Source: CAVSVP01 sp963731125
GTDB lineage: Bacteria; Pseudomonadota; Gammaproteobacteria; Competibacterales; Competibacteraceae
DNA: 64,000 bases
Assembly: GCA_963731125.1 (NCBI GenBank)
Contig: CAVSVP010000004.1
Coordinates: forward strand, 66,473 to 130,472
Direction: 5' to 3'
Below, one piece after another: positions 41,478-51,020 of the stretch; position 1 is the first letter of the stretch, and each line of letters opens with the position of its first letter. The translations under genes and the position numbers were made by a program. The notes under the pieces are model-generated. The model saw nothing but the letters and a program-made list of their open reading frames with translations, was not told the origin of the DNA and did no database searches.

Positions 41478-42770
41478 TCAATAAGACTGATCACCATCAC
41501 CGCCAATATATACCATTGCCTCGGCGACAGTGTGAAAGGAGCCGCAGATTAAAATGCGGTCACCTCCGGCGGCCTCCTGCCTGGCAGCACGACAAGCGTC
41601 CGCGACGCTGGAGAAGTGGGTAATCACTCCCTTGACCGCCGCCGTTTTCAGGGTAATTGCGAGTTGCTCTCCGGACTGGCCGCGCGACCCCTGCAGCGTT
41701 GCCGTATACCAGCAGTGTACCGCACTGTCTAGTACTCGGGCTACGCTAACCGTATCCTTATCCTGTAGCATGCCAAGCACGGCTCTGGTGACTCCGACGC
41801 AAGGTCGAGTTGCTAAGGTATGAGCCAGGGCATTGGCGCCATGTGCATTATGAGTAACATCGAGAATCCATTCAACCGGTCCGGGAATAATCTGAAAACG
41901 TCCGGGAAGATAAGCTGCCGTTAATCCTCGGCACGCCGCTTCGGGATAAACCGACAAGCTGGCATGTAAAGCTGTTAACGCCATCAAAGCAGCAGCGGCA
42001 TTCGCTAATTGGTGATCGCCGGTCAAGGTCGGCACAGGAAGCGCCTGCAACCACGTATTCCCGTGCCACCAACTCCAATTCTTGGCATTTCGGCGAAACC
42101 CATAATCCCTATTGACTTGGTAAAGTCGGGCGTCTAGTGCACGGGCCCGTGCCACAAGGCTAGTTGGCGGCATAGGATCAGCACAAATGGCAGGCCGGTC
42201 CCGGCGGAAAATGCCCGCCTTCTCGTAGCCGATGCTCTCGCGATCAGGTCCTAGCCATTCGCTATGGTCGATGCCAATGGAAGTCACCACGGCAGCGTCG
42301 GCATCCAGCAGATTGACGGCGTCTAAGCGTCCTCCCAAACCGACCTCTAGTACAGCCACTGCGACGCCTCTCGCGCGAAAAATATCGAGTGCGGCCAAAG
42401 TGCCGAACTCAAAATAGGTGAGGGAAAGGTCATTTCGCGCAGCATCGATACGGGCGAAAGCTTGACAGAGCATCCCATCGTCAATCGCTACCCCGTTTAC
42501 CCGGATACGCTCGTTATAGCGTAACAAGTGCGGCGAGGTATAGGCGCCAACCGAGTATCCTGAGGCACGCAGGATAGCGTCGAGAAAAGCGGTGCAGGAA
42601 CCTTTGCCGTTGGTGCCGCCCACAGTAATGACAGGATACGGCGGCTTATCTAAAGCCAATCGTTTAGCGACGGTTCGTACCCGTTCAAGACCCAGGTCGA
42701 TCGCTTGAGGATGCAGGGTTTCCTGCCAGGTCAACCATTGTGTGAGAGAAGCAAAACGTGGAGCTAACAT
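41478..42770 (-). CDS. folC: Dihydrofolate synthase / folylpolyglutamate synthase
   Basis: The 430-residue protein has the Mur-ligase-type ATP loop VGGTNGKGSCTAFLDAIL, SVGAYTSPHLLRYNERIRVNG, EVGLGGRLDAVN and SIGIDHSEWLGPDRESIGYEKAGIFR. It adds glutamate to dihydropteroate and folates. It lies between accD and dedD. Length and motifs are normal. Confidence 0.94.
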   Translation of the reverse strand: MLAPRFASLTQWLTWQETLHPQAIDLGLERVRTVAKRLALDKPPYPVITVGGTNGKGSCTAFLDAILRASGYSVGAYTSPHLLRYNERIRVNGVAIDDGMLCQAFARIDAARNDLSLTYFEFGTLAALDIFRARGVAVAVLEVGLGGRLDAVNLLDADAAVVTSIGIDHSEWLGPDRESIGYEKAGIFRRDRPAICADPMPPTSLVARARALDARLYQVNRDYGFRRNAKNWSWWHGNTWLQALPVPTLTGDHQLANAAAALMALTALHASLSVYPEAACRGLTAAYLPGRFQIIPGPVEWILDVTHNAHGANALAHTLATRPCVGVTRAVLGMLQDKDTVSVARVLDSAVHCWYTATLQGSRGQSGEQLAITLKTAAVKGVITHFSSVADACRAARQEAAGGDRILICGSFHTVAEAMVYIGGDGDQSY

Positions 42771-42806
42771 GGCGCAGGATAACCGCTTAAATACAGAGTC
42801 AACCGT

Positions 42807-43688
42807 TTAACGCTGGGATTCAGGAGCGTGGCGATGGGTAAGCATGGCGAGTAGCGTCGCCAGGCGATCACGCATTTGGCGACGATCGACGATCATATCG
42901 ATGGCGCCGTGCTCCAGCAAAAACTCACTGCGCTGGAAACCTTCAGGCAGTTTTTCCCGCACCGTCTGTTCAATCACTCGGGGACCGGCAAAGCCAATCA
43001 GTGCTTTCGGTTCGGCAATATTAATATCTCCTAACATAGCTAGACTTGCCGATACACCGCCGGTAGTAGGATCAGTAAGCACCGAGATATAAGGTATGCC
43101 CTTGACAGAGAGACGGGTCAGAATGGCGCTAGTTTTAGCCATTTGCATCAGGGATGTTAAGGCTTCCTGCATACGGGCGCCGCCGCTAGCGGAGAAACAA
43201 ACCAGTGGAATGGAATCCTGTAGGGAAACCTCGGCGGCCTGCACAAAGCGTTCTCCCACTGCGGATCCCATGGAGCCCGCCATGAATTCAAATTCAAAGG
43301 CCGCTGCAACCGTGGGAATCCCCTTAACTTGGCCGCGCATAACGATCAAGGCATCTTTTTCGCCACTAAATTTTTGTGCCTGCTGGAGCCGGTCCTTGTA
43401 CTTCTTGCTGTCCTTAAACTTAAGAAAATCCAGCGGTTCGATATTGTTGGCAAGTTCTGAACGTCCTTCCTCATCCAAAAAACTTTCCAAGCGCTTGCGT
43501 GCGCTGAGGCGCATGTGATGACTGCATTTAGGACAGACGTTCAGATTACGTTCCAATTCAGCTCCGTATAATACCGAGCTGCAGTTTTCGCATTTACTCC
43601 ACAAACCTTCTGGGATTTGGCGTTTGTTGCCGCCTACGGTGCGGATCCGTGAAGGTTTTAATTTTTCAAACCAGCTGGGAATTTCCAT
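42807..43688 (-). CDS. accD: Acetyl-CoA carboxylase carboxyltransferase subunit beta
   Basis: The 293-residue protein has the N-terminal zinc ribbon (CENC and CPKC, 15 residues between the pairs) and the crotonase-like core VAAAFEFEFMAGSMGSAVGE and SASGGARMQEALTSLMQMAKT. With AccA it transfers the carboxyl from biotin to acetyl-CoA, making malonyl-CoA. It stands between trpA and folC as in many Gammaproteobacteria. Confidence 0.95.
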   Translation of the reverse strand: MEIPSWFEKLKPSRIRTVGGNKRQIPEGLWSKCENCSSVLYGAELERNLNVCPKCSHHMRLSARKRLESFLDEEGRSELANNIEPLDFLKFKDSKKYKDRLQQAQKFSGEKDALIVMRGQVKGIPTVAAAFEFEFMAGSMGSAVGERFVQAAEVSLQDSIPLVCFSASGGARMQEALTSLMQMAKTSAILTRLSVKGIPYISVLTDPTTGGVSASLAMLGDINIAEPKALIGFAGPRVIEQTVREKLPEGFQRSEFLLEHGAIDMIVDRRQMRDRLATLLAMLTHRHAPESQR

Positions 43689-43702
43689 TTTTACCGACTG
43701 CG

Positions 43703-44515
43703 TTACAATGAAGCTTCGTCCATGGCTTGCCGCATGGCGGATAGCAGATGAGTCACCTCGGTTTGCATACGCGCCGGGTCTGCGGCAAACTCTCCAATAC
43801 GTGAAACGAGGGCGCTGCCTACGACAACGGCGTCCGCTATGCGGGAGACGGCTGCTGCCGACGGAGCGTCCTTGATGCCGAAACCGACGCCTATCGGAAG
43901 GTCGGTATAGGCGCGGATGGCATCCACCTTTTGCTGCACGGCGGCCACATCCAAGGTTGCCGAACCCGTGACACCTTTTAGGGAGACGTAATACACATAA
44001 CCGCGGGCTAATGCTACCACGCGTTTAATGCGTTCTGGCGAGCTGGTGGGAGCCAGCAGAAAAATAGGATCAATGCCCGCCATCGTTAACACATGGGTTA
44101 AGTCTTGGGCTTCTTCGGGGGGTAGGTCTACCGTTAGCAATCCGTCTACACCAACGGCGCTGGCGGCTTTGGCAAAGGTCTCGTAGCCCATGGCTTCAGT
44201 CGGGTTTAAGTAACCCATCAGGATGACCGGTGTGTCCTGATTATCCTGGCGGAATTGAGCAACCATATCGAGTACCTGATGTAAGGATACCCCCTGGGCC
44301 AAAGCGCGTTCACAGGCCTTCTGGATCACCGGTCCGTCGGCCATGGGGTCGGAAAAGGGCACACCCAGTTCGATGACATCGGCGCCCGCGGCAACGAGAG
44401 CATGTAGCAAAGGTACCGTGGCATCCGGCCGCGGGTCACCGGCAGTGATATACGGAATCAACGCCTTGCGTCCCTCACGGTGCAGGGTTTGAAAGCAGGA
44501 AGTAATCCGGCGCAT
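43703..44515 (-). CDS. trpA: Tryptophan synthase alpha subunit
   Basis: The 270-residue TIM-barrel protein has PYITAGDPRPD, IELGVPFSDPMADGPVIQ (both catalytic acids), DLPPEEA and YYVSLKGVTGS. It cleaves indole-3-glycerol phosphate to indole, which is channelled to TrpB. It begins 14 bases after the trpB stop, so the two are made together. Confidence 0.95.
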   Translation of the reverse strand: MRRITSCFQTLHREGRKALIPYITAGDPRPDATVPLLHALVAAGADVIELGVPFSDPMADGPVIQKACERALAQGVSLHQVLDMVAQFRQDNQDTPVILMGYLNPTEAMGYETFAKAASAVGVDGLLTVDLPPEEAQDLTHVLTMAGIDPIFLLAPTSSPERIKRVVALARGYVYYVSLKGVTGSATLDVAAVQQKVDAIRAYTDLPIGVGFGIKDAPSAAAVSRIADAVVVGSALVSRIGEFAADPARMQTEVTHLLSAMRQAMDEASL

Positions 44516-44529
44516 GATTAACGGACTCC

Positions 44530-45729
44530 TCAGAGCTCTATGCCATCCAGGGAGGCAACGGTGTTAATATCCTTGTCGCCGCGTCCCGAGAGATTGAGAA
44601 TAATCACTTGCTCCCGCTGCATCGTTGCTGCCAGCTTGTTGACATAGGCCAGTGCGTGACTGGATTCTAGAGCCGGGATAATGCCTTCTGTACGGGTTAG
44701 CGCATGGAAAGCTGTTAAGGCCTCGGTATCGGTGATAGATACATAATCGACGCGTCCGGTATCCCTTAACCAGGCGTGTTCCGGTCCCACTCCGGGATAA
44801 TCCAGACCGGCTGAAACGGAATGAGCCGGTAAAATTTGACCGTTCTCGTCTTCTAACAAATAGGTGCGATTGCCGTGCAGTACACCAGGCCGTCCGGCAC
44901 ATAAGGGGGCGGAGTGGTGCCGGGTCGCAATCCCTTCGCCAGCGGCCTCTACGCCGTAGAGGGCGACTTGGGGATCGTTTAAAAAGGGATAGAAAAGCCC
45001 AATGGCATTAGAACCGCCTCCTACGCAAGCCACTAAGGCATCCGGTAACGAACCGCGCTCGGCTAAGATCTGCTCCCGGGTCTCGCGGCCGATAACAGCT
45101 TGAAAATCTCGTACCATGGCAGGGTAAGGATGTGGGCCGGCTACCGAGCCGATGATATAAAAAGTGTTATCTACGTTAGTTACCCAGTCGCGCAGGGCCT
45201 CGTTAAGGGCATCTTTGAGAGTTCGTGAGCCGGACTCCACGGGTACTACAGTGGCGCCCAACAGGCGCATACGGTAGACGTTGAGGGATTGCCGGTGGAC
45301 ATCCTCTAGCCCCATGTAAATCACGCACTCCAGGCCGAGCCGGGCGGCTACGGTAGCAGTAGCTACACCATGCTGGCCGGCACCCGTTTCAGCAATAATC
45401 CGGGTTTTGCCCATGCGCTTGGCGAGCAGGGCCTGACCTACGGTGTTGTTGATCTTATGGGCTCCGGTATGATTCAGATCTTCACGCTTTAAGTAAATCT
45501 GAGCGCCGCCCAGTTGCTCGCTCCAGCGTGCTGCGTGGTAGAGCGGTGAGGGACGGCCTACGTAGTTGGATAAGTCCGTGTCTAATTCCGCCAGAAACAC
45601 CGGCTCATCGCGGAAGCGTTGGTAGGCCGAATGCAACTCATGCAGGGCATCCATGAGCGTTTCGGCGACAAATTGTCCGCCATAGGGGCCGAAATGGCCA
45701 CGGCTATCGGGAAACTGATGGTAATCCAT
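44530..45729 (-). CDS. trpB: Tryptophan synthase beta subunit
   Basis: The product (399 residues from ATG 45729) starts MDYHQFPDSRGHFGPYGGQF and holds the PLP Lys in LKREDLNHTGAHKINNT, plus GAGQHGVATATVAARLG and ACVGGGSNAIGLFYPF. It condenses indole and serine to tryptophan. The frame is open for 22 more codons upstream, overlapping trpF, but family members start near MDY. It follows trpF by 22 bases. Confidence 0.94.
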   Translation of the reverse strand: MDYHQFPDSRGHFGPYGGQFVAETLMDALHELHSAYQRFRDEPVFLAELDTDLSNYVGRPSPLYHAARWSEQLGGAQIYLKREDLNHTGAHKINNTVGQALLAKRMGKTRIIAETGAGQHGVATATVAARLGLECVIYMGLEDVHRQSLNVYRMRLLGATVVPVESGSRTLKDALNEALRDWVTNVDNTFYIIGSVAGPHPYPAMVRDFQAVIGRETREQILAERGSLPDALVACVGGGSNAIGLFYPFLNDPQVALYGVEAAGEGIATRHHSAPLCAGRPGVLHGNRTYLLEDENGQILPAHSVSAGLDYPGVGPEHAWLRDTGRVDYVSITDTEALTAFHALTRTEGIIPALESSHALAYVNKLAATMQREQVIILNLSGRGDKDINTVASLDGIEL

Positions 45730-45751
45730 CGCTGGCTTAACGGTTGCCTGG

Positions 45752-46384
45752 TTATGCACGATATTCTCCGCTTTCCACACCTTTAATAAATGCACGCATC
45801 AAATCAGTATCTTTGATGCCTTTGGCTGATTCTACGCCACTACTGACATCGACAGCGAAAGGCTGAAACCGTTTAATAGCCTCAGCGACATTATCCGGCG
45901 TTAGTCCACCGGCCAAAACGATCGGTTTGGGAAATTTTTCAGGGATCAACTGCCAGTCAAAGCGGCGACCGGAACCGCCAATCGTTGTGTTATCATGACT
46001 ATCCAGCAACAGCCCTGCCGCCGTGGCAAAACGCCGGGCATAATCTTCTACACTCGCTGCAGCGCCCATGGGCACGGCTTTGATAAAAGGCAGCCCAAAG
46101 CCGGCGCAGACATCGGGATCCTCATTCCCGTGGAACTGCAACATGCCAAGCGGAACTTGGCGCAAGATATCATGGATTTCGGCGGGATCGGCGTTCACAA
46201 ACAATCCGACCGGAGTGACGAAAGGTGGTAGTGCCAACACGATCTGCCGTGCGGTCAAGGGATCGATGGCGCGCGGGCTTTTGGCATAGAACACCAGACC
46301 AATAGCGTCTACCCCCAGCATAGCGGCATTACAGCCATCCTGTGGGTGAGTGATCCCACAAACTTTGACACGAGTGCGATTCAT
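45752..46384 (-). CDS. trpF: Phosphoribosylanthranilate isomerase
   Basis: The 210-residue TIM-barrel protein has TRVKVCGITHPQDG with the catalytic Cys, LQFHGNEDPDVC, LLLDSHDNTTIGGSGRRFDW with the general-acid Asp and VLAGGLTPDNVAEAI. It isomerises N-(5-phosphoribosyl)anthranilate. It is the first gene of the trpF-B-A-accD-folC run on the minus strand and is divergent from mltF. No trp attenuator or TrpI/TrpR site was identified. Confidence 0.94.
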   Translation of the reverse strand: MNRTRVKVCGITHPQDGCNAAMLGVDAIGLVFYAKSPRAIDPLTARQIVLALPPFVTPVGLFVNADPAEIHDILRQVPLGMLQFHGNEDPDVCAGFGLPFIKAVPMGAAASVEDYARRFATAAGLLLDSHDNTTIGGSGRRFDWQLIPEKFPKPIVLAGGLTPDNVAEAIKRFQPFAVDVSSGVESAKGIKDTDLMRAFIKGVESGEYRA

Positions 46385-46479
46385 CGGTTGGAATAAGGCG
46401 AATCAGGACGTTTAGTGAACAGGAGCGTTTAACGTTTATATTGCAAAAGACTATTAAGAATACCGGATTTTGCTTAGCT

Positions 46480-48021
46480 ATGCCAATCCATCGACGCACA
46501 CCTTTTTCACATCCGTCCTTAGCGGACATCTTTTGGCGGGGAACGGTATGGAAACGAGTTGCCCTCTTGTTTGTTGTCGTTCTTTTTGGTCTTGCCGTAT
46601 TTCCAGAACTGTTGCTGAAGAAACTGCCTGAAACTTCTGCGCCAGAGCCGCCGGACTCCTCTTCATCGTCCTCAGAAGTGTCGAGGGCTGAGTTGACTTT
46701 GGATGCTATCCGCCGCCAAGGTGAGCTCGTGATTCTGACCCGTAATGCACCCACCATTTATTACGAAGGACGCGAAGGGTTGGAAGGACCTGAACATGAC
46801 TTAGCAACTTCCTTTGCCGAGTTTCTTGGAGTAAAGCCCCGCTTCAAGGTTTACTACAGTGTGGCTGAAATTCTTGCCGGGGTTCGTGCCGAAGAAGGTC
46901 ATTTGGCCGCCGCCGCATTGACTCGCACTGAGCAGCGGGAGCGGAAGTTTATCTTCGGTCCCGATTATCAAACCGTACGGCAGCAACTGGTTTGCCATCA
47001 CGATGGACCCATTCCCAAAAGCATTACAGAGCTGTCGAGTTTGCGCCTTAGCGTTATTCGTGCCAGCAGCTATGAGGAAAACCTGAAGCACCTCAGGAAA
47101 AACTTTCCCAAGCTCAGCTGGGAAAGCACCATTGAGCTGGATACCGAACAATTGTTAGAGCAGGTTTGGAAGCGGGAAATCGACTGCACGATTGCCGATT
47201 CCAATATCGTTGCTGTCAATCGCCGTTATTATCCTGAACTGACGGTAGCATTTCCCATTGCCGAACAAGAATCCCTGGCCTGGGTGATAGCTCAGCAATC
47301 CAAGGTTTTGCTGCCGGCATTGAATACGTGGTTCAGGGAGTTGCAAAAGCGAGGTGATCTGGATGCTCTCGAAGAACGTTATTATGGACATGTGGATGTT
47401 TTTGATTATGTGGACATCCGAACCTTCCTGAGGCATATCAAGAAGCGCCTGTCGTTGTTGCGGCCATTATTTCAAAAAGCGGCTGCTAAACACGATTTTC
47501 CCTGGACCTTGCTAGCCGCGGTGGCCTATCAGGAGTCCCACTGGAATCCCGAGGCTAAAAGTCCTACGGGAGTGCGAGGAATGATGATGCTTACCCGAGC
47601 TGCGGCCAAGGAGGTTGGCGTCAAAAATCGCCTTAACCCGGTGCAGAGCGTTCGGGGTGGTTCTCTTTATCTTAAACAGATGAGGGAACGCCTGCCGGCA
47701 TCGGTCCAGGGAGACGACCGACTTTGGTTTGCGTTAGCGGCTTATAATGTGGGCTTGGGGCATTTACAGGATGCCCGCAAGCTTGCGCGGCGGTTGGGTA
47801 AAAATCCCGATCTCTGGGTCGAGCTTAAGGAAGTGCTGCCCTTACTGGCCCGTCGGCAGTATTACCGAACGCTAAAGTACGGCTATGCGCGAGGCAGCGA
47901 ACCGGTGCGTTATGTACAGCGGATTCGCGATTTTCAAGATGTTCTCGAGCAACAATTAGCCCAAGAGGTGAAAAAGACTCCCACTAAAGTTGCCAGCAGC
48001 GCACCGGGAGGTGTGCGGTAG
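46480..48021 (+). CDS. mltF: Membrane-bound lytic murein transglycosylase F
   Basis: The 513-residue protein has an N-terminal membrane helix (KRVALLFVVVLFGLAVF), a periplasmic solute-binding-protein-3-like domain (LVILTRNAPTIYYEG... to about residue 290) and a C-terminal SLT lysozyme-like domain with the catalytic Glu in AAVAYQESHWNPEA near 350 and WFALAAYNVGLGHLQDA. This two-domain order defines MltF. It cuts peptidoglycan with formation of 1,6-anhydroMurNAc. An acidic Ser/Glu linker follows the helix. ATG 46480 is used; TTG 46441 is an alternative and neither has a strong ribosome site. Confidence 0.9.
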   Translation: MPIHRRTPFSHPSLADIFWRGTVWKRVALLFVVVLFGLAVFPELLLKKLPETSAPEPPDSSSSSSEVSRAELTLDAIRRQGELVILTRNAPTIYYEGREGLEGPEHDLATSFAEFLGVKPRFKVYYSVAEILAGVRAEEGHLAAAALTRTEQRERKFIFGPDYQTVRQQLVCHHDGPIPKSITELSSLRLSVIRASSYEENLKHLRKNFPKLSWESTIELDTEQLLEQVWKREIDCTIADSNIVAVNRRYYPELTVAFPIAEQESLAWVIAQQSKVLLPALNTWFRELQKRGDLDALEERYYGHVDVFDYVDIRTFLRHIKKRLSLLRPLFQKAAAKHDFPWTLLAAVAYQESHWNPEAKSPTGVRGMMMLTRAAAKEVGVKNRLNPVQSVRGGSLYLKQMRERLPASVQGDDRLWFALAAYNVGLGHLQDARKLARRLGKNPDLWVELKEVLPLLARRQYYRTLKYGYARGSEPVRYVQRIRDFQDVLEQQLAQEVKKTPTKVASSAPGGVR

Positions 48022-48218
48022 CGAATCCCTGCAGGACGGTAGAATTAAGCGGCGGTGACATGTTCGCCTGGACAGCTAGCATCTGACTGATGCAAGGGGT
48101 CCATGGAACGGCATTTACGTAGCGTCGTTTTTCCAGGCTCCTTGGAGGACGTGTCATTTTCTTTTAACATGTGCGTATTCTCAGTTCCTTATTATCCGCC
48201 TCATCAAAGAGCCGCATT

Positions 48219-49628
48219 ATGCTACCGGTGATCGCCCTCGTGGGCCGACCTAACGTAGGTAAGTCTACCCTATTTAATGTTCTAACCCAAACACGCGCTG
48301 CCCTGGTGGCAAATGTTCCGGGACTTACCCGCGATCGTCAGTATGGGGTTGGTAGGGCCGATTCGCGGAATTATCTGGTGATGGACACAGGTGGTCTGAC
48401 CGGCGAGGACAAGGGGCTGGAAGGATTAGTGGCGCGTCAGGTTTGGCGTGCGCTACAGGAATCCGATGCTGTGTTGTTCTTGGTGGATGGGCGTACCGGT
48501 TTGAGTGGCGGTGACGAGGAAATCGCCACACGACTACGCCACCTCGGCAAGCCCCTGTATCTCGTGGTTAACAAGACTGAGCATCTGGATCCGGCTGTAG
48601 TCACTGCAGAATTTCATCGCTTGGGACTGGGGAATCCGCACACCATTTCTGCAACCCATAACCGGGGGGTTGCCGACTTGACGGAAACCGTATTGGAAAA
48701 CATCGCTGTTAAGCAGGATGAGGCGATATTAGCGGATGCGGAAGGAGGTATTCGTTTGGCCATCGTCGGGCGTCCCAACGTGGGAAAATCCACCCTAGTC
48801 AATTGTCTCCTGGGCGAAGAACGTGTCTTAACTTTTGACCAACCAGGCACGACCCGGGATAGTGTGGCTGTTCCCTTCGCCAAGGACGGTCAACGCTATA
48901 CGCTGATTGACACGGCCGGTGTGCGGCGCCGCAGCCGGGTTCAAGAGGCCATTGAAAAGTTTAGTGTCATTAAAACACTACAGGCTATCGAACAGGCTCA
49001 CGTCGTCATTATGGTAGTGGACGCGCGTCAGGATATCGGCGAGCAGGATGCAACGCTATTGAGTTTTATTTTGGATAGCGGACGAGCGCTCGTGCTGGCG
49101 GTTAACAAATGGGACCGTCTGAATCCGGATACCCGGCAAACCGTGCGTCGCGAGCTGGCGCGCAAACTGTATTTTTTGGACTTTGCCAAGACACATTTTA
49201 TCTCGGCCTTGCACGGTTCGGGCGTCATGGATCTATTGCAGTCTGTCAACCAGGCGTATGCCGCTGCTACACGCTCATTGTCTACTCCGCAACTGACCCG
49301 CATTCTGGAAGAGGCGGTAGCCAATCATCAACCGCCTTTAGTTCGCGGGCAGCGTATTAAGCTACGTTACGCTCATCAGGGCGGGCAGAATCCACCGTTG
49401 ATTGTCGTCCACGGTAACCGCACCGAACACGTGCCGGCCTCCTATCGGCGTTACTTAGCGAATGTCTATCGCGAAGCGTTGGACCTGTGGGGAACCCCGG
49501 TGCGCATGGAGTTCAAAGGTGGTGAGAATCCCTATGTTTCCGGGCGATCGCCGCGTCAGCAAGGGCAGCGGCCGGTCAAAAAAAACCTTAGTAAGGGTAC
49601 AGTCAGGCTGAAAAGGCGGGGGCGTTGA
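48219..49628 (+). CDS. der: Ribosome biogenesis GTPase Der (EngA)
   Basis: The 469-residue protein has two tandem G domains: GRPNVGKSTLFNVL with NKTE, and GRPNVGKSTLVNCL with DTAGVRRRSRVQEAIEKFS and NKWD, followed by a C-terminal KH-like domain (RGQRIKLRYAHQGGQNPPLIV) and a basic tail. It is needed for 50S subunit assembly. ATG 48219 (MLPVIALVGRPN) is the start by homology. It is a single gene here, without bamB or hisS neighbours. Confidence 0.95.
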   Translation: MLPVIALVGRPNVGKSTLFNVLTQTRAALVANVPGLTRDRQYGVGRADSRNYLVMDTGGLTGEDKGLEGLVARQVWRALQESDAVLFLVDGRTGLSGGDEEIATRLRHLGKPLYLVVNKTEHLDPAVVTAEFHRLGLGNPHTISATHNRGVADLTETVLENIAVKQDEAILADAEGGIRLAIVGRPNVGKSTLVNCLLGEERVLTFDQPGTTRDSVAVPFAKDGQRYTLIDTAGVRRRSRVQEAIEKFSVIKTLQAIEQAHVVIMVVDARQDIGEQDATLLSFILDSGRALVLAVNKWDRLNPDTRQTVRRELARKLYFLDFAKTHFISALHGSGVMDLLQSVNQAYAAATRSLSTPQLTRILEEAVANHQPPLVRGQRIKLRYAHQGGQNPPLIVVHGNRTEHVPASYRRYLANVYREALDLWGTPVRMEFKGGENPYVSGRSPRQQGQRPVKKNLSKGTVRLKRRGR

Positions 49629-49768
49629 GAGAACTAAAGGATAAGGAGCGGTGGCGGTGCATCGACTAGCAGTGATCATTGCGCGTTTTGGGCATTCCAA
49701 GGGACTTTTTGCCAGTATTTCTGGATCCATCCATGGCATCTGTTTCCATAACACCTTTAACAGAGTCC

Positions 49769-50086
49769 TCAGCCTTTCTGCACTATATCCTCAATCCAGG
49801 TATACGCAGCGACGGCCGCGGGAAAACCAATGGTTGGAATGGACAGCATCGCAACTTGCTTAAGCTCTGCGGGAGCGAAACCCTCCTCGAGGGCACGCCG
49901 GCTATGGGAATGAACGGCTCCCTCAGACCTGGAAGCGACCGCGAGGGCTAGTTTGATGAGTCGCCGCGAGCGCTCGTCTAAGGGTCCCGCATGGGCACAG
50001 GCCTCGCCTAGATTTGCATAGGCGTCCCAGATATCCGGATATGAATGAGCAACGGTGCCCGCCGCTGAAGGAAGTTTGTCCGCCAT
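49769..50086 (-). CDS. Carboxymuconolactone decarboxylase/AhpD-like protein
   Basis: The 105-residue helical protein has the CMD fold pattern LDERSRRLIKLALAVASRSE, GAVHSHSRRALEEGFAPAEL and a hydrophobic helix near the end. The redox CxxC seen in AhpD is absent; the equivalent position reads SEGAVHSH, keeping only the His. A peroxidase-reducing role is therefore unlikely. AGAGGA lies 8-9 bases before ATG 50086. It is downstream of the cytochrome c4 gene on the same strand with a gap of about 110 bases. Confidence 0.75.
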   Translation of the reverse strand: MADKLPSAAGTVAHSYPDIWDAYANLGEACAHAGPLDERSRRLIKLALAVASRSEGAVHSHSRRALEEGFAPAELKQVAMLSIPTIGFPAAVAAYTWIEDIVQKG

Positions 50087-50197
50087 GTTAGGTTCCTCTT
50101 TGAAGTAAATCGTTCTACGGTCAGTTGCCGCTCTAGCAAGAGCGATTCTGCACCCTGTAATTTTTTGAATGGATCCTATTAGTCTTACCAACAGTGG

Positions 50198-50836
50198 TTA
50201 ATCAGCTCCCTTATTTTCTACTTTCATCTCGCCTTCCGCCGACACTTCTATCGCTGGCTGACCCTTTGCTGGCAGGTTAGCATAATACGCGGCTATATCC
50301 TGAATATCTTTATCACTTAATGACTTGACGATGGGGTTGCAAAGCCCCCGGGGATCTAAGCGAGTGTCGTTGCGAAAGGCCTTGATTTGCGCAATCAAGT
50401 AAGCCTCGCCCTTGCCGGCCAATGGGGGAAAGTCGTCGGAAAAGCCACCAACCCCCTCATCTCCATGGCAAACCGCACAACGATTGGATTTGGCTTCACC
50501 TAAAACAATATCACCTGCCGACTGTGCTGACAGGCTGGAATAATAGGCGGCTATGTCTTGGATATCTGCATCGCGTAACGTTTTGACAATAGGATTGCAC
50601 TGCCCGAAGGGATCTATCCGCGTGTTGTTGCGAAAGGCCTTGATCTGCGCAATCAGGTAAGCTTGGTTCTTGCCGGCTAACGGGGGAAAGTATTCAGATA
50701 CGTCACCAGCTCCCTTATTGCCGTGACAGACCGCACAGCGATTAGATTTTGCCTCACCTAACATGACATTACCTGCCGCCAGTGCCAAGGAACCGATACC
50801 CAACAGTAGCATTAAAACGGTTGTTTTCTTCATCAA
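50198..50836 (-). CDS. Di-haem cytochrome c4
   Basis: The 212-residue protein has a signal peptide (TTVLMLLLGIGSLALA) and two CAVCH haem sites in two halves that are nearly identical over about 90 residues (LGEAKSNRCAVCHG, FPPLAGK.. AYLIAQIKAFRN, CNPIVK.L.D.DIQDIAAYY). This is the cytochrome c4 layout. It carries electrons in the periplasm, often to terminal oxidases or nitrate-linked chains. It ends the nar cluster and may be cotranscribed. The C terminus (EVSAEGEMKVENKGAD) is acidic. Confidence 0.88.
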   Translation of the reverse strand: MMKKTTVLMLLLGIGSLALAAGNVMLGEAKSNRCAVCHGNKGAGDVSEYFPPLAGKNQAYLIAQIKAFRNNTRIDPFGQCNPIVKTLRDADIQDIAAYYSSLSAQSAGDIVLGEAKSNRCAVCHGDEGVGGFSDDFPPLAGKGEAYLIAQIKAFRNDTRLDPRGLCNPIVKSLSDKDIQDIAAYYANLPAKGQPAIEVSAEGEMKVENKGAD

Positions 50837-50849
50837 TTCCCCTATGTAT

Positions 50850-51020
50850 TTACCGCACTAGAGGTGAATGGATAACTTGCAATCTGATACCGTGGAGGTT
50901 GGCCTGACCAATCAGGATTTGTAGGTGTTTTTTAAACGCTAAAAAGATCCGTCTCTTACTGATCTGGCCCGGCAGATTGCCGCTGGTGTGCTTAGCTAAG
51001 AGATTTGGGAAATCACTCAT
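50850..51020 (-). CDS. Small ORF overlapping the narI stop, 56 aa
   Basis: The ATG at 51020 shares its A with the narI TAA stop (TAATG), which would allow translational restart. The product (MSDFPNLLAKHTSGNLPG, then ISKRRIFLAFKKHLQILIG) is basic and has no recognised family. It could be a real small protein of the nar operon or chance; no separate ribosome site is evident. Confidence 0.3.
   Translation of the reverse strand: MSDFPNLLAKHTSGNLPGQISKRRIFLAFKKHLQILIGQANLHGIRLQVIHSPLVR

Noticed and set aside
49651..49863. Plus-strand ORF after der
   Set aside because: It overlaps the CMD-family gene in antisense, and its product shows no domain or signal, despite a purine-rich stretch before it.
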